The notes under the pieces were generated by a model. That model worked only from the letters and a program-made list of their open reading frames with translations. It was not told where the DNA came from and searched no databases. Below, piece by piece: positions 42,091-54,539 of a stretch of 64,000 bases of DNA. Position 1 is the first letter of the stretch. The number at the start of each line of letters is the position of its first letter. The stretch lies in NCBI GenBank assembly GCA_036250195.1, contig JAVHZZ010000002.1, positions 278,772,960-278,836,959 on the forward strand. Reading direction: 5' to 3'. Origin of the DNA: Mixophyes australis. Taxonomy: Eukaryota; Chordata; Amphibia; Anura; Limnodynastidae. Both the position numbers and the translations under genes were made by a program.

Positions 42091-43650
42091 TGTTACGAGC
42101 CGCTGCGGTGCCCAGCCGCCGCGACTCACTCACCTGCGTCCTGGCCGTTGCTATGACAACCGGGACATCACTACCGGCCAGGGCAACGGTCGGACGCCTT
42201 CTGTCTGGCGCCGCGTCCCGGCAGTGAGGCTGTATCGGGCGCGTGCGCATTACCGGCCTGTGGGCTAATTAATTCATTAAGGTATTTAGTCAAGGGGCCG
42301 TGCATTCTCAGAGCTGAGCTTTGATTGGCTGCTATCAGTATTTAAGGCAATGAGGCCGGTTATAGCTTCTGTGCTCCAGTCTGCTGACCTGCTTGTTCCT
42401 GTCTTCTGATACCGCTACTGATTTCCCGTGTATGACCCTTGGCTTTGAATTGGACTTCGCTTGTGTATCCTGTGACCCTGATCTCTGGCCTGTTTACCAT
42501 GTCTGCTATCCGCCTGTAACCCCCTATCACTGTGCGTAGTGTGGTGTGCAAAGGGTACACAGTGCACCTCCTTCTCAAGCCCTGGGTAGCTGATGGGCAT
42601 GGGTGTAAATGATCAGGGGTCCCTGCACATGCAGGTGTTTCTTTGTAGTTAGTAGGACACAGGTAATGTCACTTTGGTGCAGTGTAAAAGTCACAATAAT
42701 TTGGGCGCCAGACCATCTCTATGATAAACTGAACTTTTATTTACACTCCTATTCCTAGAGCACAATAATCATAATGGTTGCAGCAATAAAGAAAAATATA
42801 TACAGCTCCTCACTCTCTCCAGCACATTTCTTAATGTTATCCAGATGTAAAATAACATAATTTACATGTCTTGCACTCCATACTCGCTGCAGATCACCCT
42901 TTCTGCAGGGGCACTCGCATGGATGCTAATAGGCAGGCAGCTTCTCCTCCATGCAGCTCTGACACACTCTGTGTACCTCTCAACTGCAGCTCATCCCTCC
43001 TCTGCGGTGATGATGTCTCCTGTGCTCTGACACGTCACTCTGTGTTCTCTGAGCCTCAGGATCTGACAATACAGCTACCATGCCTCTTGTAGCAGCCCTC
43101 ACTCCAGGGCCTCTTCCATGCAAAGTGTCCCCCTCTCTCTTGGGTTATCTATAGTGGCATGAAGTTCTCCCCCTCATCCAGGGCACACATTCCTTGCCCT
43201 GGCTCAGTCACCACGCTCAGACAGCACAGGCAATGCTGGGGGAGCCTATGAGCTTCCACCCCAGGTCCCCAGCTACCATCTCTCTATCCAGTCTCTCTAT
43301 CTCTCTCTATTCCTATCCCCCCTTGCTGACAGCCCCTCCTTCTTCTCCCTCAGTCTCCAGGCTGGGCTGGGTTATCACCATGGTAACCTGTTTATGTAAC
43401 TTTTCATAAACTATTAGCTTACCCTCTAGGTGACCCCTCCTGAATTCACTGAGGTGCAGGGTTTTACTAACACGCCACTAGGGGACGTTACACGCCTGTG
43501 ACCCCTGACCTCAGCTTGTTTACCGATACTGTTGTCTGCTGCCGGCCCTTGACCTCTGCGTGGACCTCATTCCGCTTGCCTGGGTTCTCCCCAGCTGGTA
43601 CACACTTCACGACCCTCTGTCAGTCTGCGGCCTACAGTATGCGGTAGTCC
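42091..43650 (+). repeat. Probable Ty3-type LTR, interrupted
   Basis: Starts TGTTACGAGCCGCTGC and contains GTATTTAAGGCAATG (TATA-like, about 42340) and pyrimidine-rich tandem words (TGTGACCCTGATCTCTGGCC, TGACCCCTGACCTCAGC) as in other Ty3 LTRs here. It is split by the insertion at 42515-43492. The 3' boundary is not clear and is set near 43650. Confidence 0.5.
42515..43492. mobile_element. 978-bp insertion with TGTAAC...GTTACA ends
   Basis: The first bases TGTAACCCCCTATCACTG and the reverse complement of the last, TGTAACGTCCCCTAGTGGCG, form an imperfect inverted repeat of about 20 bp. A CGCC duplication flanks it (42511-42514 and 43493-43496), and removing the insert restores a continuous LTR sequence (CGCCTGTGACCCC). 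It could be a solo LTR or a DNA transposon. No coding capacity. Confidence 0.65.
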
Positions 43651-45435
43651 TTTTTGTATGCAGTACACACACAAATTATACCTTGCCTTTTTCAGAAGAC
43701 TATAGAAATTTCTATATGTTTGCTTATATCTTTTCACACAGCAATCTTCCCAAAATGCCCAACAATGTATGTGTGTGTTGGTGGGGGTTCATTGAAATAG
43801 CAAGAAAGTGAACTAAAAGCAAATGTGTGTATTTTTTTTTTTCTAACCACCACCAAGAAATTCTTTGTGGTTCTTGCATTGGCACCAATCCAGCTTTCCA
43901 AAACATCATAAATAAGCCAAGAAGGCCCATAACAGCAAGGTGTAAAGATAAATATAAAATAATCCCTTTTCAACTAGCCAAAATGTACATGTATATGTTG
44001 AGTAGTTAGTGTGTTCAGGGAAAGTACTTATGTTAATTAATATCTAATAAGTGATTGTTTTGTGGTGCTAATTATAACAGCTTGAACATCTATGTCAGCA
44101 AACAGCTTCAATGTGTCATAACAAACCAATTTACTTGCCTTTGATACATTCTCCTCCCCACTGACTCCCCTCAAACTGTTAAATAATATCCCAGATGCCA
44201 ATCTACCTTAAAGGATCTATTTATTATTGGGTGACAGTAACCATCATTATGTATCACTGCAAATCGCAGTAATACATAATGAAGTACCGCTGCTATTTAC
44301 CATGCTGGGGTTGCAGTGTGAGCCCCAGCGAAGCTTAGCTTTCTGATGGTGAAAGGAGGAAGTGCTATGCACATGCATGAATACCGCCAACTTCATAAAA
44401 GCTTGGAAGGGGTTTAAAACTGGATTTAAACTTCATCAACTATGATTAAGTCATGTATTAATTAGTGTAAGCCACTATTGTTTCCCTCTTGACTCTGTCA
44501 GATTTCTGGGCTTCTTCTCAGCAGGGGAAATTTCAATGGGGTACTGAATATTCCTCACACTCATTTCCAATCTCTGACTAGCTCTTAGCCAATCACAGAA
44601 CCTTAGAATGATCTTGCTGGGTGGATCTTTTCCTGGTGGGAATTTGGGACATGTTAAAAGGAGCCTGCAAGGGAAGTTCTGGGTGATTTGAGGATCATCT
44701 TCATGTTGGCATTCTGACTCCGATGAGCTCCATCGTGATTTTATCCTGAGATCCTGTTTGAACTTGTCCTGCAATCCTTGCATCGTGTAGGAGACATTCT
44801 GTCCCGGAAAAAACACTCCAATCTATCGGGAGCAGGGTGATTGAGATTCAGACTCTCAACATGCTGGTGGAGAGCTTGTGGTCCAGTGGACAGGACCATT
44901 TGAGGTGAGAGAAGTATCTACAGCTTGGCTAAGGAAATCATATCTCACATGTGCCCAGGAGCAGTGCACTTACAGCTGACATGAGAGCAGCATATTTACA
45001 GCTGGGCCGGGAGAAAAGTATTTGCAGTCTGGCTGGGATAAGCGTAGCTGCAGCTTGGTCATGAGAAGTACATTTGCAACCTGACCGAAAGAAGCATATT
45101 TACTGCTTGGCCAGGGAAAGTGTGCATAGGTATCCTCAGTGTGCTGGTGTACCATCAGTGGATTAACTTAAGAACTACATTAAATTTTGAAGTCTACAAC
45201 TGGCGAACAGGAATTACAACTTGGCTGGACACTATTGCCTATAGACTATACAGAAGACTGCAGAATGTAGTGGAGTGGTCACTGGCTTTATTTCTAATAT
45301 TCGGCCAGGGCAACAACGTATTCTAAGTTTACTGGTGTACCTTCACTGCGGTTGCCCCGGTAACTGAATCAGACTACTTGCAAAGCTAAAACTTGGTCTG
45401 AGAACTGTATAACCTACTCCGGATAACTCATTTCT
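43651..45435. other. Unassigned non-coding DNA
   Basis: No gene called. A minus-strand frame at 44475-44816 is open for 113 codons. Its Pro-Ser-Lys-Ile-Ile-Leu-Arg-Phe stretch faintly recalls a LINE ORF1, too weak to annotate. Confidence 0.4.
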
Positions 45436-45439
45436 ATTT

Positions 45440-45715
45440 ATCTATTATCATCATCATCATCAGTTATTTATATAGCGCCACTAATTCTGCAGCGCTATAC
45501 AGAGAACTCGCTCACATCAGTCCCTGCCTCATTGGAGCTGACACTCTAAATTCCCTATCATACATACACACAGAGAGAGAGAGAGAGACTATGGTCAATT
45601 TAATTGCAGCCAATTAACCTACTAGTATGTTTTTGGAGTGTGGGAGGAAACCGGAGTACCCAGAGGAAACCGACGCAAACACAGGGAGAACATACAAACT
45701 CTATCTATATAGCGT
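45440..45715 (-). repeat. V-SINE 3' part, antisense
   Basis: Starts with an ATC-repeat tail, then TATATAGCGCCACTAATTC, TGCAGCGCTATACAGAGAAC, CCTACTAGTATGTTTTTGG, GTGTGGGAGGAAACCGGAG. This is the reverse complement of the 3' two thirds of the SINE at 59481-59820. The tRNA-like head is missing. Confidence 0.92.
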
Positions 45716-45837
45716 TTGCCATATTATCGAATCTGGAATGCTGTGGGGATTCCTGTGTGATCTGGTTTTAATTGTGTTATTATAGATATTGTTTGTCATA
45801 GTAAATACTTTTGTCTTTTTTGACACAAGTATTATAG

Positions 45838-46158
45838 GAGTGATACCTTTATTGGCTAACCAAAAATATTATTATTATATTTGCTAGCTTTCAGAGCACA
45901 GAGGCCCCTTCATCAGGCAACTTTATAGGACATTACGCTTTCATCCGTAACGAAAACCTCAGTTTTATTACTTTAGCTTATTTTAATGATATACCCCTCC
46001 CCCTGTACAAATTTCTTGATGTAACAGCTCTTAAATGTTATACCTGTTTCTTAGTCATCGATTTGTAAAGTAGCCTGATGAAGGGGCGTCAGTGCTCTGA
46101 AAGCTATCAAATATAATAATATTTTTTTGGGTTGGCCAATAAAGGTATCACTTTTATC
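45838..46158. mobile_element. Foldback element with CCAATAAAGGTATCAC ends
   Basis: The left arm (about 45839-45920: GTGATACCTTTATTGGC, TATTTGCTAGCTTTCAGAGC, CCCCTTCATCAGGC) is the reverse complement of the right arm (about 46073-46153). A TCTTTTTTGACAC word lies just outside each arm (about 45814-45826 and 46157-46170) and may be a duplication. Confidence 0.75.
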
Positions 46159-46299
46159 TTTTTTGACACGAAAATATTTAACATCACATCGATTTTTCTG
46201 GATAACACGGTACTGCAATAATTTTTTTTTAACAAATTTTTTGCTACACATTATAGCTATTGTTTCATAGTTGTTTTTATGTAATTCTGTAATAGAAAT

Positions 46300-46395
46300 A
46301 CTGTTGTTTCTTCTATGTCTCCTTGCCTGTGAGATCTAAGAACCCTTAAATACACAGGGTCACTTAGTTGCTTTAGCCCTAACCCTGTTATCATT
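46300..46395 (+). repeat. Possible third copy of the A/B LTR-like 3' end
   Basis: Words CTCCTTGCCTGTGAGATC, AAGAACCC and TTTAGCCCTAACCCTGTTATC follow the same order as the ends of copies A and B, with weaker similarity. Confidence 0.3.
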
Positions 46396-46574
46396 ATATA
46401 AACCTACTCCCACCCTTATCGCTCTGTCTGCAAAAACAAATGGAGTGGAAGGCATTAAAATCTGTTTAAAGCATAGGAAATGCTTTAAGTGCATCATGAT
46501 GCACTAGACACACCAGTCACCATCGTGAAGTTGATGCAGATGGCTGCCATTTTAATGTAGAATAAAAAAAATAC

Positions 46575-46960
46575 ATATACACTAGCGTGCAAAGGTCTTT
46601 GGCCAAAGCTTATTTGTTTACTTATATTGCTCTATCTTATGGAATGACTAAAAACCATTCTGGATGACCGAGGTGTCCATCAAAAAGGGACGAAAAATAC
46701 ATTATCATAATGAGTAAGTAAAACTGAAGACTCCCAGCAACTGCAATCAAAGAAGAACTCAATAAAGTTAAACAAACTCCAGTATCAGTTAATACAGTTA
46801 AAAGACATCCGCGTAATGTAGGCCTAAATGGTTACATAGCTTGCAGAAAACCATTGTTGAGGTCTGTAAATAAAGTAAAATGCCTTCAAAGGGCCAAAGA
46901 ACACCAGCATTGGACACTGGATCAGTGGGAAAAGTATTTTAGACCAACAAGTGCAAATTG
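46575..46960 (+). pseudogene. Tc1-family transposase remnant
   Basis: From about 46782 one frame stays open for about 60 codons and reads VSVNTVKRHPRNVGLNGY, CRKPLLRSVNKVKCLQRAKE and HQHWTLDQWEKYF. This is the helix-turn-helix to catalytic-domain junction of Tc1 transposases, where the first catalytic Asp follows shortly after. The sequence then stops and the rest of the gene is absent. The left end near 46580 (ACTAGCGTGCAAAGGTCTTTGG) may be the inverted-repeat terminus. Confidence 0.85.
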
Positions 46961-48410
46961 TTAAATGTATTTTCTTTGTTTAAATTTATGTTTTTTTGTC
47001 TTTATAAAGTAGATGAAATAATTCTAGAAAGCTCATGAAGCATATTAATCTTCTGTCATCATATACATGATCAACAGGAATTTATTTGTCTGTTTTATTT
47101 GGCAACTGTAGAACTTTCAACATCAGTATATGAACTTAGCCTGGTTTCCAGTTTCTTAGCTTTCACCTAGTAAGAATATCTCACTGGAACTGTCTTCCCA
47201 GTCAGATTAAATACCAGCTGAGGACCCACATTGGCATCGCACACTGATTGAACACATGGTAATATCAGAAAAGCATTTTCCATTAACATTAATATTTTAA
47301 CTTACTTTACATGTGGAAAATGATTTACAATACTGTGAGCAAATGTTTCACAACAACCAACTCTCACAATTCCACTGGGTATGTTTAGGTAGATTTGTTA
47401 CATAACATGTCATTTGATCCATTGGTGTCATCAATGGCCAGAGGCACTTTTCTACTGGGCAACTGCATCTAAACATTTCATGTACAATATTGTTGTATGA
47501 AGCCCCCAAAATTGTGTTCACTGGGACTCAACTGAATTTAGTCAATTTCCACATTAACCCTGGCCAGTCTGGCTCAGAGTTCTGCTAATATATTCTGGTT
47601 GCTACTGTGTTCTGTCCTCTCCGCCGAGCAGATGCTAGATAAACAACTGCTACTACCCGAGGGTAAGTCCTGGGGGCAATAGGACGTAACAGGTTCCTCT
47701 GAAAGAGGGCTGTAAAGGTGATCATCTTGCAAGCGGTTCTAGCAGTTGAGGATCTCGCGTTACTCTGCCTTTAACGACTGTCAGCTTCATTTCAGCAGCA
47801 GAGAATACTAATGATGTGCTTGTGTTTTGGTATGAGAACAAAACAGACCAGTGTGTTGCCTTTCCTCTTCTGGCAGTCCCTGTTATATTGTCTGAAACAC
47901 ACACCTTGTTTTTGACTACTTTTTGGATTTTATAGTTTCATTTGGGAAGGTATTTAAAAAATATTTTATGGAATTTTTTTTGCACAGTTTAAAGGAAAAC
48001 ATAGATTAGGGGTTATTGTTTTATCAAATGAATAATTTGGCTTATGTTTTCTGGGGTTTTTTAAATTATAAAAAAAGATATTACCACTTCTTGTGTGTTA
48101 AACAGACAAAGCAGGGTGCAGTTGTTTTTTGTTTCAAGAAATTATCAAAAAAAAAGTCAAAGCACCTGATAAATAACCCTTACCACATTTAATAGACAAA
48201 TAAATAAATACCAACAGCCTGATGCTCTCTACATGTAATCAAAACAAAAATCAATGTATTCCTCCAGAAAAGAAGACTTGTGACACAAATAGCCATAAAT
48301 AAATATAAAGCATCTGTTCCAGGAAGTAGTTCATGTGTGCTTCTATAAGTTCACCAAGCAAATATATTTTCAGTTCATACATTTTAAAAATATGTGTATG
48401 TATAAGTACA
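46961..48410. other. Unassigned non-coding DNA
   Basis: AT-rich. No gene, repeat family or strong structure recognised. Confidence 0.5.
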
Positions 48411-49540
48411 TACACCAATCAGCCACAATATTAAAACATACTTGCCTACTTTTAGAGGCATCTGTCCGGGAGGGGGTCCGTCGAGGGGCGTGGCCACGCG
48501 TGGGCGGCCGATAGGCTCCGCCCCTTGTCAATCAATTTAGCCATTTTAGCCAATCGAAGCAGGGGGCGGGGCCACGGTGCCGCATTTAGCCCCGCCATCT
48601 TCAACAGTGAGAACACCTGGATCCGGGATTTTTGCCTGCTCTCTCGGGAGTCCGGGAGAATTCCCAAAAATTCGGGAGTCTCCTGGACATTCCGGGAGAG
48701 TAGGCAACTATGTATTAAAACCACCTGCCTAATATTGTGTATGTCCCTCTCGTGCCTCCAAATCGGTTCTGACCTGTTGAGGCATGGACTCTACAAGACC
48801 TCTGAAGGTGTCCTGTGGTATCTGGCACCAACACATTAGCAGCAGGTCCTTTAAGTCCTGTAAGTTGCAATGCAGGACCTCCATAGCTCAGACTTGTTTT
48901 TCCAACACATCCCACAGATGCTTGATCGGATTGAGATTTGGGGAATTTGAAGTCAACACATTGAACTTTGTCATGTTCCTCAAACCATTCTTGAACAATT
49001 TTTGCCGTGTGGCAGGGCGCATTATTCTGCTGAAAGAGGCCACTGGCATCAGGGACCGCTGTTGTAAGGAAATGGTGTACTTGGTCTGCAACAAAGCAGG
49101 CTGCGATGCACTGTGTGTTCTGACACCTTTCTGTCCTAGCCAGCATTAATTCTTTTCAGAAGTTTGTGCTACAGTAGCTCTACTGTGGGATTGGACATCC
49201 TCATGCGCATTAATGAGCCTTTGAGTGACCATGACCCTGTCTTCCGATAACCGGTTGTCCTACCGTGGACCACTTTTGGTATGTACTAACCACTGCAAAG
49301 TAGTAACAACCAACAAGATCTGCCATTCTAGAGATGCATTGTCCCAATTGTCTAGCTATCACAATTTGGTCCTTGTCAACCGCTCATTTTTTATTGCTTC
49401 CAACACATCAACTTCAAGAACTGACTGTTCACTTGCTGTCTATTATATCCCATCCCTTGACAGGTGCCATTGTAATGAGATAATCAATGTTATTCACTTC
49501 ACTTGTCGGTGGTTTTAATGTTGTGGCTGATCAGTGTATA
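48411..49540 (-). mobile_element. Tc1/mariner element, internally deleted
   Basis: The ends TACACCAATCAGCCACAATA and TTGTGGCTGATCAGTGTATA are inverted repeats ending in TA, as expected for Tc1 insertion at TA. The minus strand carries the C-terminal part of the transposase: FQQNNAPCHTAK, EWFEEH, NLNPIKHLWDVLEKQV, then LQDLKDLLL. The catalytic second Asp of the usual FQQDNAPCH motif is Asn here. N-terminal fragments remain near 49150-49440, but the middle is deleted and frames are broken. A MITE interrupts the left inverted repeat. Confidence 0.88.
48438..48713. mobile_element. hAT-type MITE nested in a Tc1 terminus
   Basis: The ends ATACTTGCCTACT and AGTAGGCAACTATGT are inverted. An 8-bp word ATTAAAAC flanks the insert on both sides (48430-48437 and 48714-48721), and removing the insert restores the Tc1 terminal repeat. 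GC-rich interior with repeated CCGGGAG words. Confidence 0.82.
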
Positions 49541-51365
49541 AAGAAAGGAATGTAACAATAATAATTAATTTGTATATATTATAAAGCGTTCTTGTATATT
49601 TTCTATTTCATTTGACAAATATTTGTGTCTCAGCAACAATACCTTTTTTTATTTGTCAATGTAAGTAAAACAACTTGTTTTTCAAGCATGAGTGATGCTT
49701 AATATAGGGATGTGAAAATCAGGTCTCATGTATGTAAAAGAGGTTTTCTGGAAAGTTGAATTCTGTTTCATGTAAGCTCCATTTATATTGCAATACAATA
49801 ACAGTAAGCAAAGGGGTTATGCAAAGTAACTTCTGCCTTAGAGGGAGGCTAAGTCAAGAGCAGATGTTTAAGCATATGTGAAAATACTATTTTATTATTC
49901 ACATTGCCACTTCTTCTTTCCTCTTCCATATGTGTTTTCAAGTTGCTCCATATATTACCTGTATGTTCTCTAAATAGTTCATATAAACATTTATAAGTCT
50001 TGTTTTTGCAAAGTTTAATTTCACCCTACTTACAATTTAGAGAATATGAATACATTAAAATAACGCATGTCTCAAAGCATAGCATTTTCCAGAAACAGAA
50101 TATCTCCTGATACGCCTCTACACATAATTTCCTGCACATATTTAATTACTTTATATAAAGTGTTTACAAAACTTACATCATGCATGCCTATGCTTATATG
50201 CGTGCTTATGTCTGCTCTGAAAAATCAGCCCTTTCTGATTTTCACACACACACAGTACCTCCTGCTGCTGTTCTATATCAACCCTCATTATAAGTCCCTA
50301 TTCATAGACTGAAGATGTGTCTTTGGATATTTAGTGTAGAAGACACATAGTGCTGGCATCTGGACAATTTTTCCTGGGGCCAATGAGGAGTTCTTCATGC
50401 TTTAGTCACTCTCCCCTTCCCCCTCTCCTATCTGTGTCACATTTCCCTCTGCCTCATTTCTGCTCTTTAAAATGTTCTACTTTCATTTCTGGCCACAAAT
50501 ACATTTATCTACCTCTTTCATTCTCCTTTTTATGAAGCACATGTTCATATAATCTTTGTGGCCCTATTCTCAATTGTAAAGTGCTGCAGAGTATGCTTGC
50601 ACTATATGAATAAATGGTAATACATAATAACAAAACATATCTGCCCCCTGATGTGGAGACATTCCTGACCTTTATATTTGGGGGTAAAATTTCTCATCTC
50701 TCTTGGTAGTGTTTCATAGAACCTTTGTTCTTGAGATACCAGTGGCTTGCAGACTGTGTCATTGTCATAGACCAGCATGCTTGTGTGACCTCCCACTTGA
50801 TGGTTTAGTGGCAGTAGAAGGATAGAAGCTTCAAGCTCCATGTCCTGTACACCCATCCTCAGACCACAATTGACACAGTTTTCTCTGTTACTCTGTAATC
50901 AGAAAACAAACAAGTATACAATAATTAATGGTTATATTTAGGACAGGCAAAGTCATGTAAAATCAGCTCGCAGACAGTACTCACCTAAGCCTGCATGATG
51001 TGTTTGTGACAAAGAGTTAATCACTACAAGACCACTTGGTCTGTCTAAAAATGATTGAATATCCCTCTACTTCACATACTCTATTAATCCAAAACTGTCA
51101 CCACCACAAGTTGGTTTCACCGATCCCAATTTGAGGAAGTTTTATATTACTCCCCTTAACTTAAAATACCATCACAACTTCATAGCTACAATTCAACTTA
51201 ATTTATCTTAATTTATACAGTTATCGCTTGCTAAACAATCCTCTGTATTTCAGTTATGTAGCATTTATAAAATGACCAAGCTTAACTATGTGATTTCTTT
51301 AAGAACACAGAGGCAGAACATTATTAAATTTAATATGACACATGGTCACAAGGCTTAAGGTATAA
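49541..51365. other. Unassigned non-coding DNA
   Basis: No gene seen. About 50565-50630 (GTAAAGTGCTGCAGAG...AATAAATGG) resembles the tail of an L2/CR1-type repeat. Nothing else was recognised. Confidence 0.5.
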
Positions 51366-51373
51366 TAAAAAAC

Positions 51374-51680
51374 TAGGGATGTGCACCGGCGACTTTTGAG
51401 GTCTCGTGTTTTGGATCCGGATTTTCGTTATTTTTGGGGTTCGGATTTGTCTCGCAAAACACTTGACGAAAGGTCTCGGTTCGGATTTAAGGTTTTGGAT
51501 TCGGATTTTTTGGGAAAAAAACATAAAAAGTTTAAAAATCAAGTTTTTGGGCTTATTTTCACTCCTAGGCTATTATTAACCTCAATAACATTCAATAACA
51601 AGCATTTCCACTAATTTACAGTGTATTCTGAACACCTCACAATATAGTTATTAGTCCAAAACGTTGCAACAAGGTATCTT
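51374..51680 (-). other. 3' terminal and subterminal region of hAT copy 2
   Basis: Matches 7736-8045 in reverse, including the CGGATT words (about 51416-51510) that are candidate transposase sites. Confidence 0.85.
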
Positions 51681-51683
51681 TCT

Positions 51684-52640
51684 GGACTGCGTAGAGGAGT
51701 GGGTCACCACAATATATATTAAAAACCCTGAACTTTTATGAATCGCACCAATAAATGTACCTGGACTGCGTAGAGGAGTGGGTCACCACAATATATATTA
51801 AAAACCCTGAACTTTTATGATTCGCACCAATAAATGTACCTGGACTGCGTAGAGGAGTGGGTCACCACAATATCTTAAAAACCCTGAACTTTTATGAATC
51901 GCACCAATAAATGTACCTGGACTGCGTAGAGGAGTGGGTCACCACAATATATATTAAAAACCCTGAACTTTTATGATTCGCACCAATAAATGTACCTGGA
52001 CTGCGTAGAGGAGTGGGTCACCACAAGATATATTAAAAACCCTGAACTTTTATGATTCGCACCAATAAATGTACCTGGACTGCGTAGAGGAGTGGGTCAC
52101 CACAATATCTATTAAAAACCCTGAACTTTTATGAATCGCACCAATAAATGTACCTGGACTGCGTATAGGAGTGGGTCACCACAAGATATATTAAAAACCC
52201 TGAACTTTTATGATTCGCACCAATAAATGTACCTGGACTGCGTAGAGGAGTGGGTCACCACAATATCTTAAAAACCCTGAACTTTTATGAATCGCACCAA
52301 TAAATGTACCTGGACTGCGTAGAGGAGTGGGTCACCACAATATATTAAAAACCCTGAACTTTTATGAATCGCACCAATAAATGTACCTGGACTGCGTAGA
52401 GGAGTGGGTCACCACAATATATCTTAAAAACCCTGAACTTTTATGAATCACACCAATAAATGTACCTGGACTGCGTAGAGGAGTGGGTCACCACAATATA
52501 TTAAAAACCCTGAACTTTTATGAATCGCACCAATAAATGTACCTGGACTGCGTAGAGGAGTGGGTCACCACAATATATATTAAAAACCCTGAACTTTTAT
52601 GATTCGCACCAATAAATGTACCTGGACTGCCTAGAGGAGT
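51684..52640 (-). repeat. About thirteen subterminal repeats of 76-80 bp
   Basis: CTGGACTGCGTAGAGGAG recurs near 51684, 51762, 51841, 51918, 51998, 52076, 52156, 52234, 52311, 52388, 52468, 52544 and 52623. It is the same unit as in copy 1 (6925-7735) with two more copies and small variants such as TATAGGAG and AATCACACC. Confidence 0.95.
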
Positions 52641-52859
52641 GGGCACTGGGCACCACAATAAAATATATAAAAAACCTTCAACAGGTCTGCATTACACTAC
52701 ACATACGGCTGCTCCTCCATCCTCTCCATCATATACATGTTGGAGTTTTAGCGTGTGACAACCTCTTGTTTTTGATAATGTCAGTGCATTTTGAATATTT
52801 TTCAATTTGCCCCACACCACTGAATGAACTTTATCTATGATACGCATCTATCTATCTTG

Positions 52860-54215
52860 ACTGCGTAGTGTGGTGGCCCCGGTACACAATTTGGTACCGA
52901 GGCCACAATATAATTAAAAAATTGGGCATCAACAGTCAACGTTGTTTAATATCTGATACACCTCTATCTGGACTGCATAGTGGAGTGGCCACGGTACCCA
53001 ATTTGGTACCGGGGCCACAATACCTCCTCCAAACATGGTACAGACAATTCGTCATTGAGATCCCATCAAGTATGTTAAAGACAGACAGGGTCGAAGTGTT
53101 ATTCGTTGACTTTGTAAACCCAAAAAACTGTCCCTGTTGCACATAGTCGTGCAATGAAGACTGACTTTTTCATTTAAAGGCACGATCTTTCAAGTGTAGT
53201 GTTTGTAAGTCTAAGTCATATTATACTTTTGGTAAAATTGGTTTATTTTGTTCCTCTTTATGGTAATTAGTAATAGAATTAAAGTATGAAATAGAATTAA
53301 AGTATGAAATAGAATTAAAGTATTAAATAGAATTAAAGTATGAAATAGAATTAAAGTATGAAATAGAGTGGTATAGAGTTGTAGTGTGGTATAGATAGAG
53401 TGGTCCACACAATATAATAATAAAACCCTCAACTGGTCTGAATTCCACCAAACAAGTATCTGGACTGCGTAGTGTGGTGGCCCCGGTACACAATTTGGTA
53501 CCGAGGCCACAATATAATTAAAAAACCCTCCACGTGTCAGAATTCCACCAAACAAGTATCTGGACTGCATAGTGGGGTGGCCCCGGTACCCAATTTGATA
53601 CCGGGGCCACAATACCTCCTCCAAACATGGTACAGACAATTCGTCATTGAGATCCCATCAAGTATGTTAAAGACAGACAGGGTCGAAGTGTTATTCGTTG
53701 ACTTTGTAAACCCAAAAAACTGTCCCTGTTGCACATAGTCGTGCAATGAAGACTGACTTTTTCATTTAAAGGCACGATCTTTCAAGTGTAGTGTTTGTAA
53801 GTCTAAGTCATATTATACTTTTGGTAAAATTGGTTTATTTTGTTCCTCTTTATGGTAATTAGTAATAGAATTAAAGTATGAAATAGAATTAAAGTATGAA
53901 ATAGAATTAAAGTATTAAATAGAATTAAAGTATGAAATAGAATTAAAGTATGAAATAGAGTGGTATAGAGTTGTAGTGTGGTATAGATAGAGTGGTCCAC
54001 ACAATATAATAATAAAACCCTCAACTGGTCTGAATTCCACCAAACAAGTATCTGGACTGCGTAGTGTGCTGGCCCCGGTACACAATTTGGTACCGAGGCC
54101 ACAATATAATTAAAAAATTGGGCATCAACTGTCACCGTTGTTTAATATCTGATACACCTAAATATGGACTGCACAGTGGAGTGGCCCCGGTAGTAAATTT
54201 GGTGCCGGGGCCACA
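52860..54215 (-). repeat. Palindromic modules and a duplicated block of about 600 bp
   Basis: CTGCGTAGTGTG followed by the palindrome starts units at about 52860, 53464 and 54056, spaced 604 and 592 bp. Palindromes of the GGCCCCGGTACC type lie near 52873, 52988, 53475, 53579, 54071 and 54182. The unit also carries a TTAAAGTATGAAATAGAA array and a CAGACAGGGTCGAAGTG block. Copy 1 has only one such unit. A diverged third CAGACAGCGTCGAAG block is at about 54252. Confidence 0.9.
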
Positions 54216-54539
54216 ATACCTCCTCCAACTTCCAAGTGTAGTGTTTATAAAGACAGACAGCGTCGAAGTGTTATTAGTTGACTTTCTTAACCCTAAAATT
54301 GTCCCTGTTGCAAATATTCGTGCAATGGACAGTTACTTTTTTATTGAAAGACTCAAGCTTTCAAGTGTAGTGTTTATAAAATATAAACAACAATACAGTA
54401 GTTTTAGAGCACGTCAATACCTCTTGTTTTAAATTATGACACGGCATTTTACTTTTGGTTTAATTTCTTGTATTTTTTTAAATTTGGTTTTACTTTTTGA
54501 ACATGGCAAACGACTGTTGATTGGTCATATAATGCAAAA

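Noticed and set aside
44475..44816. Possible LINE ORF1 fragment on the minus strand
   Set aside because: Similarity is limited to a few hydrophobic residues and there is no supporting second block or RT sequence nearby.
54064..54432. 122-codon plus-strand frame with KTDSVEVLLVDF
   Set aside because: It runs antisense through the hAT 3' modules, is not kept in the parallel units, and has no recognisable domain.
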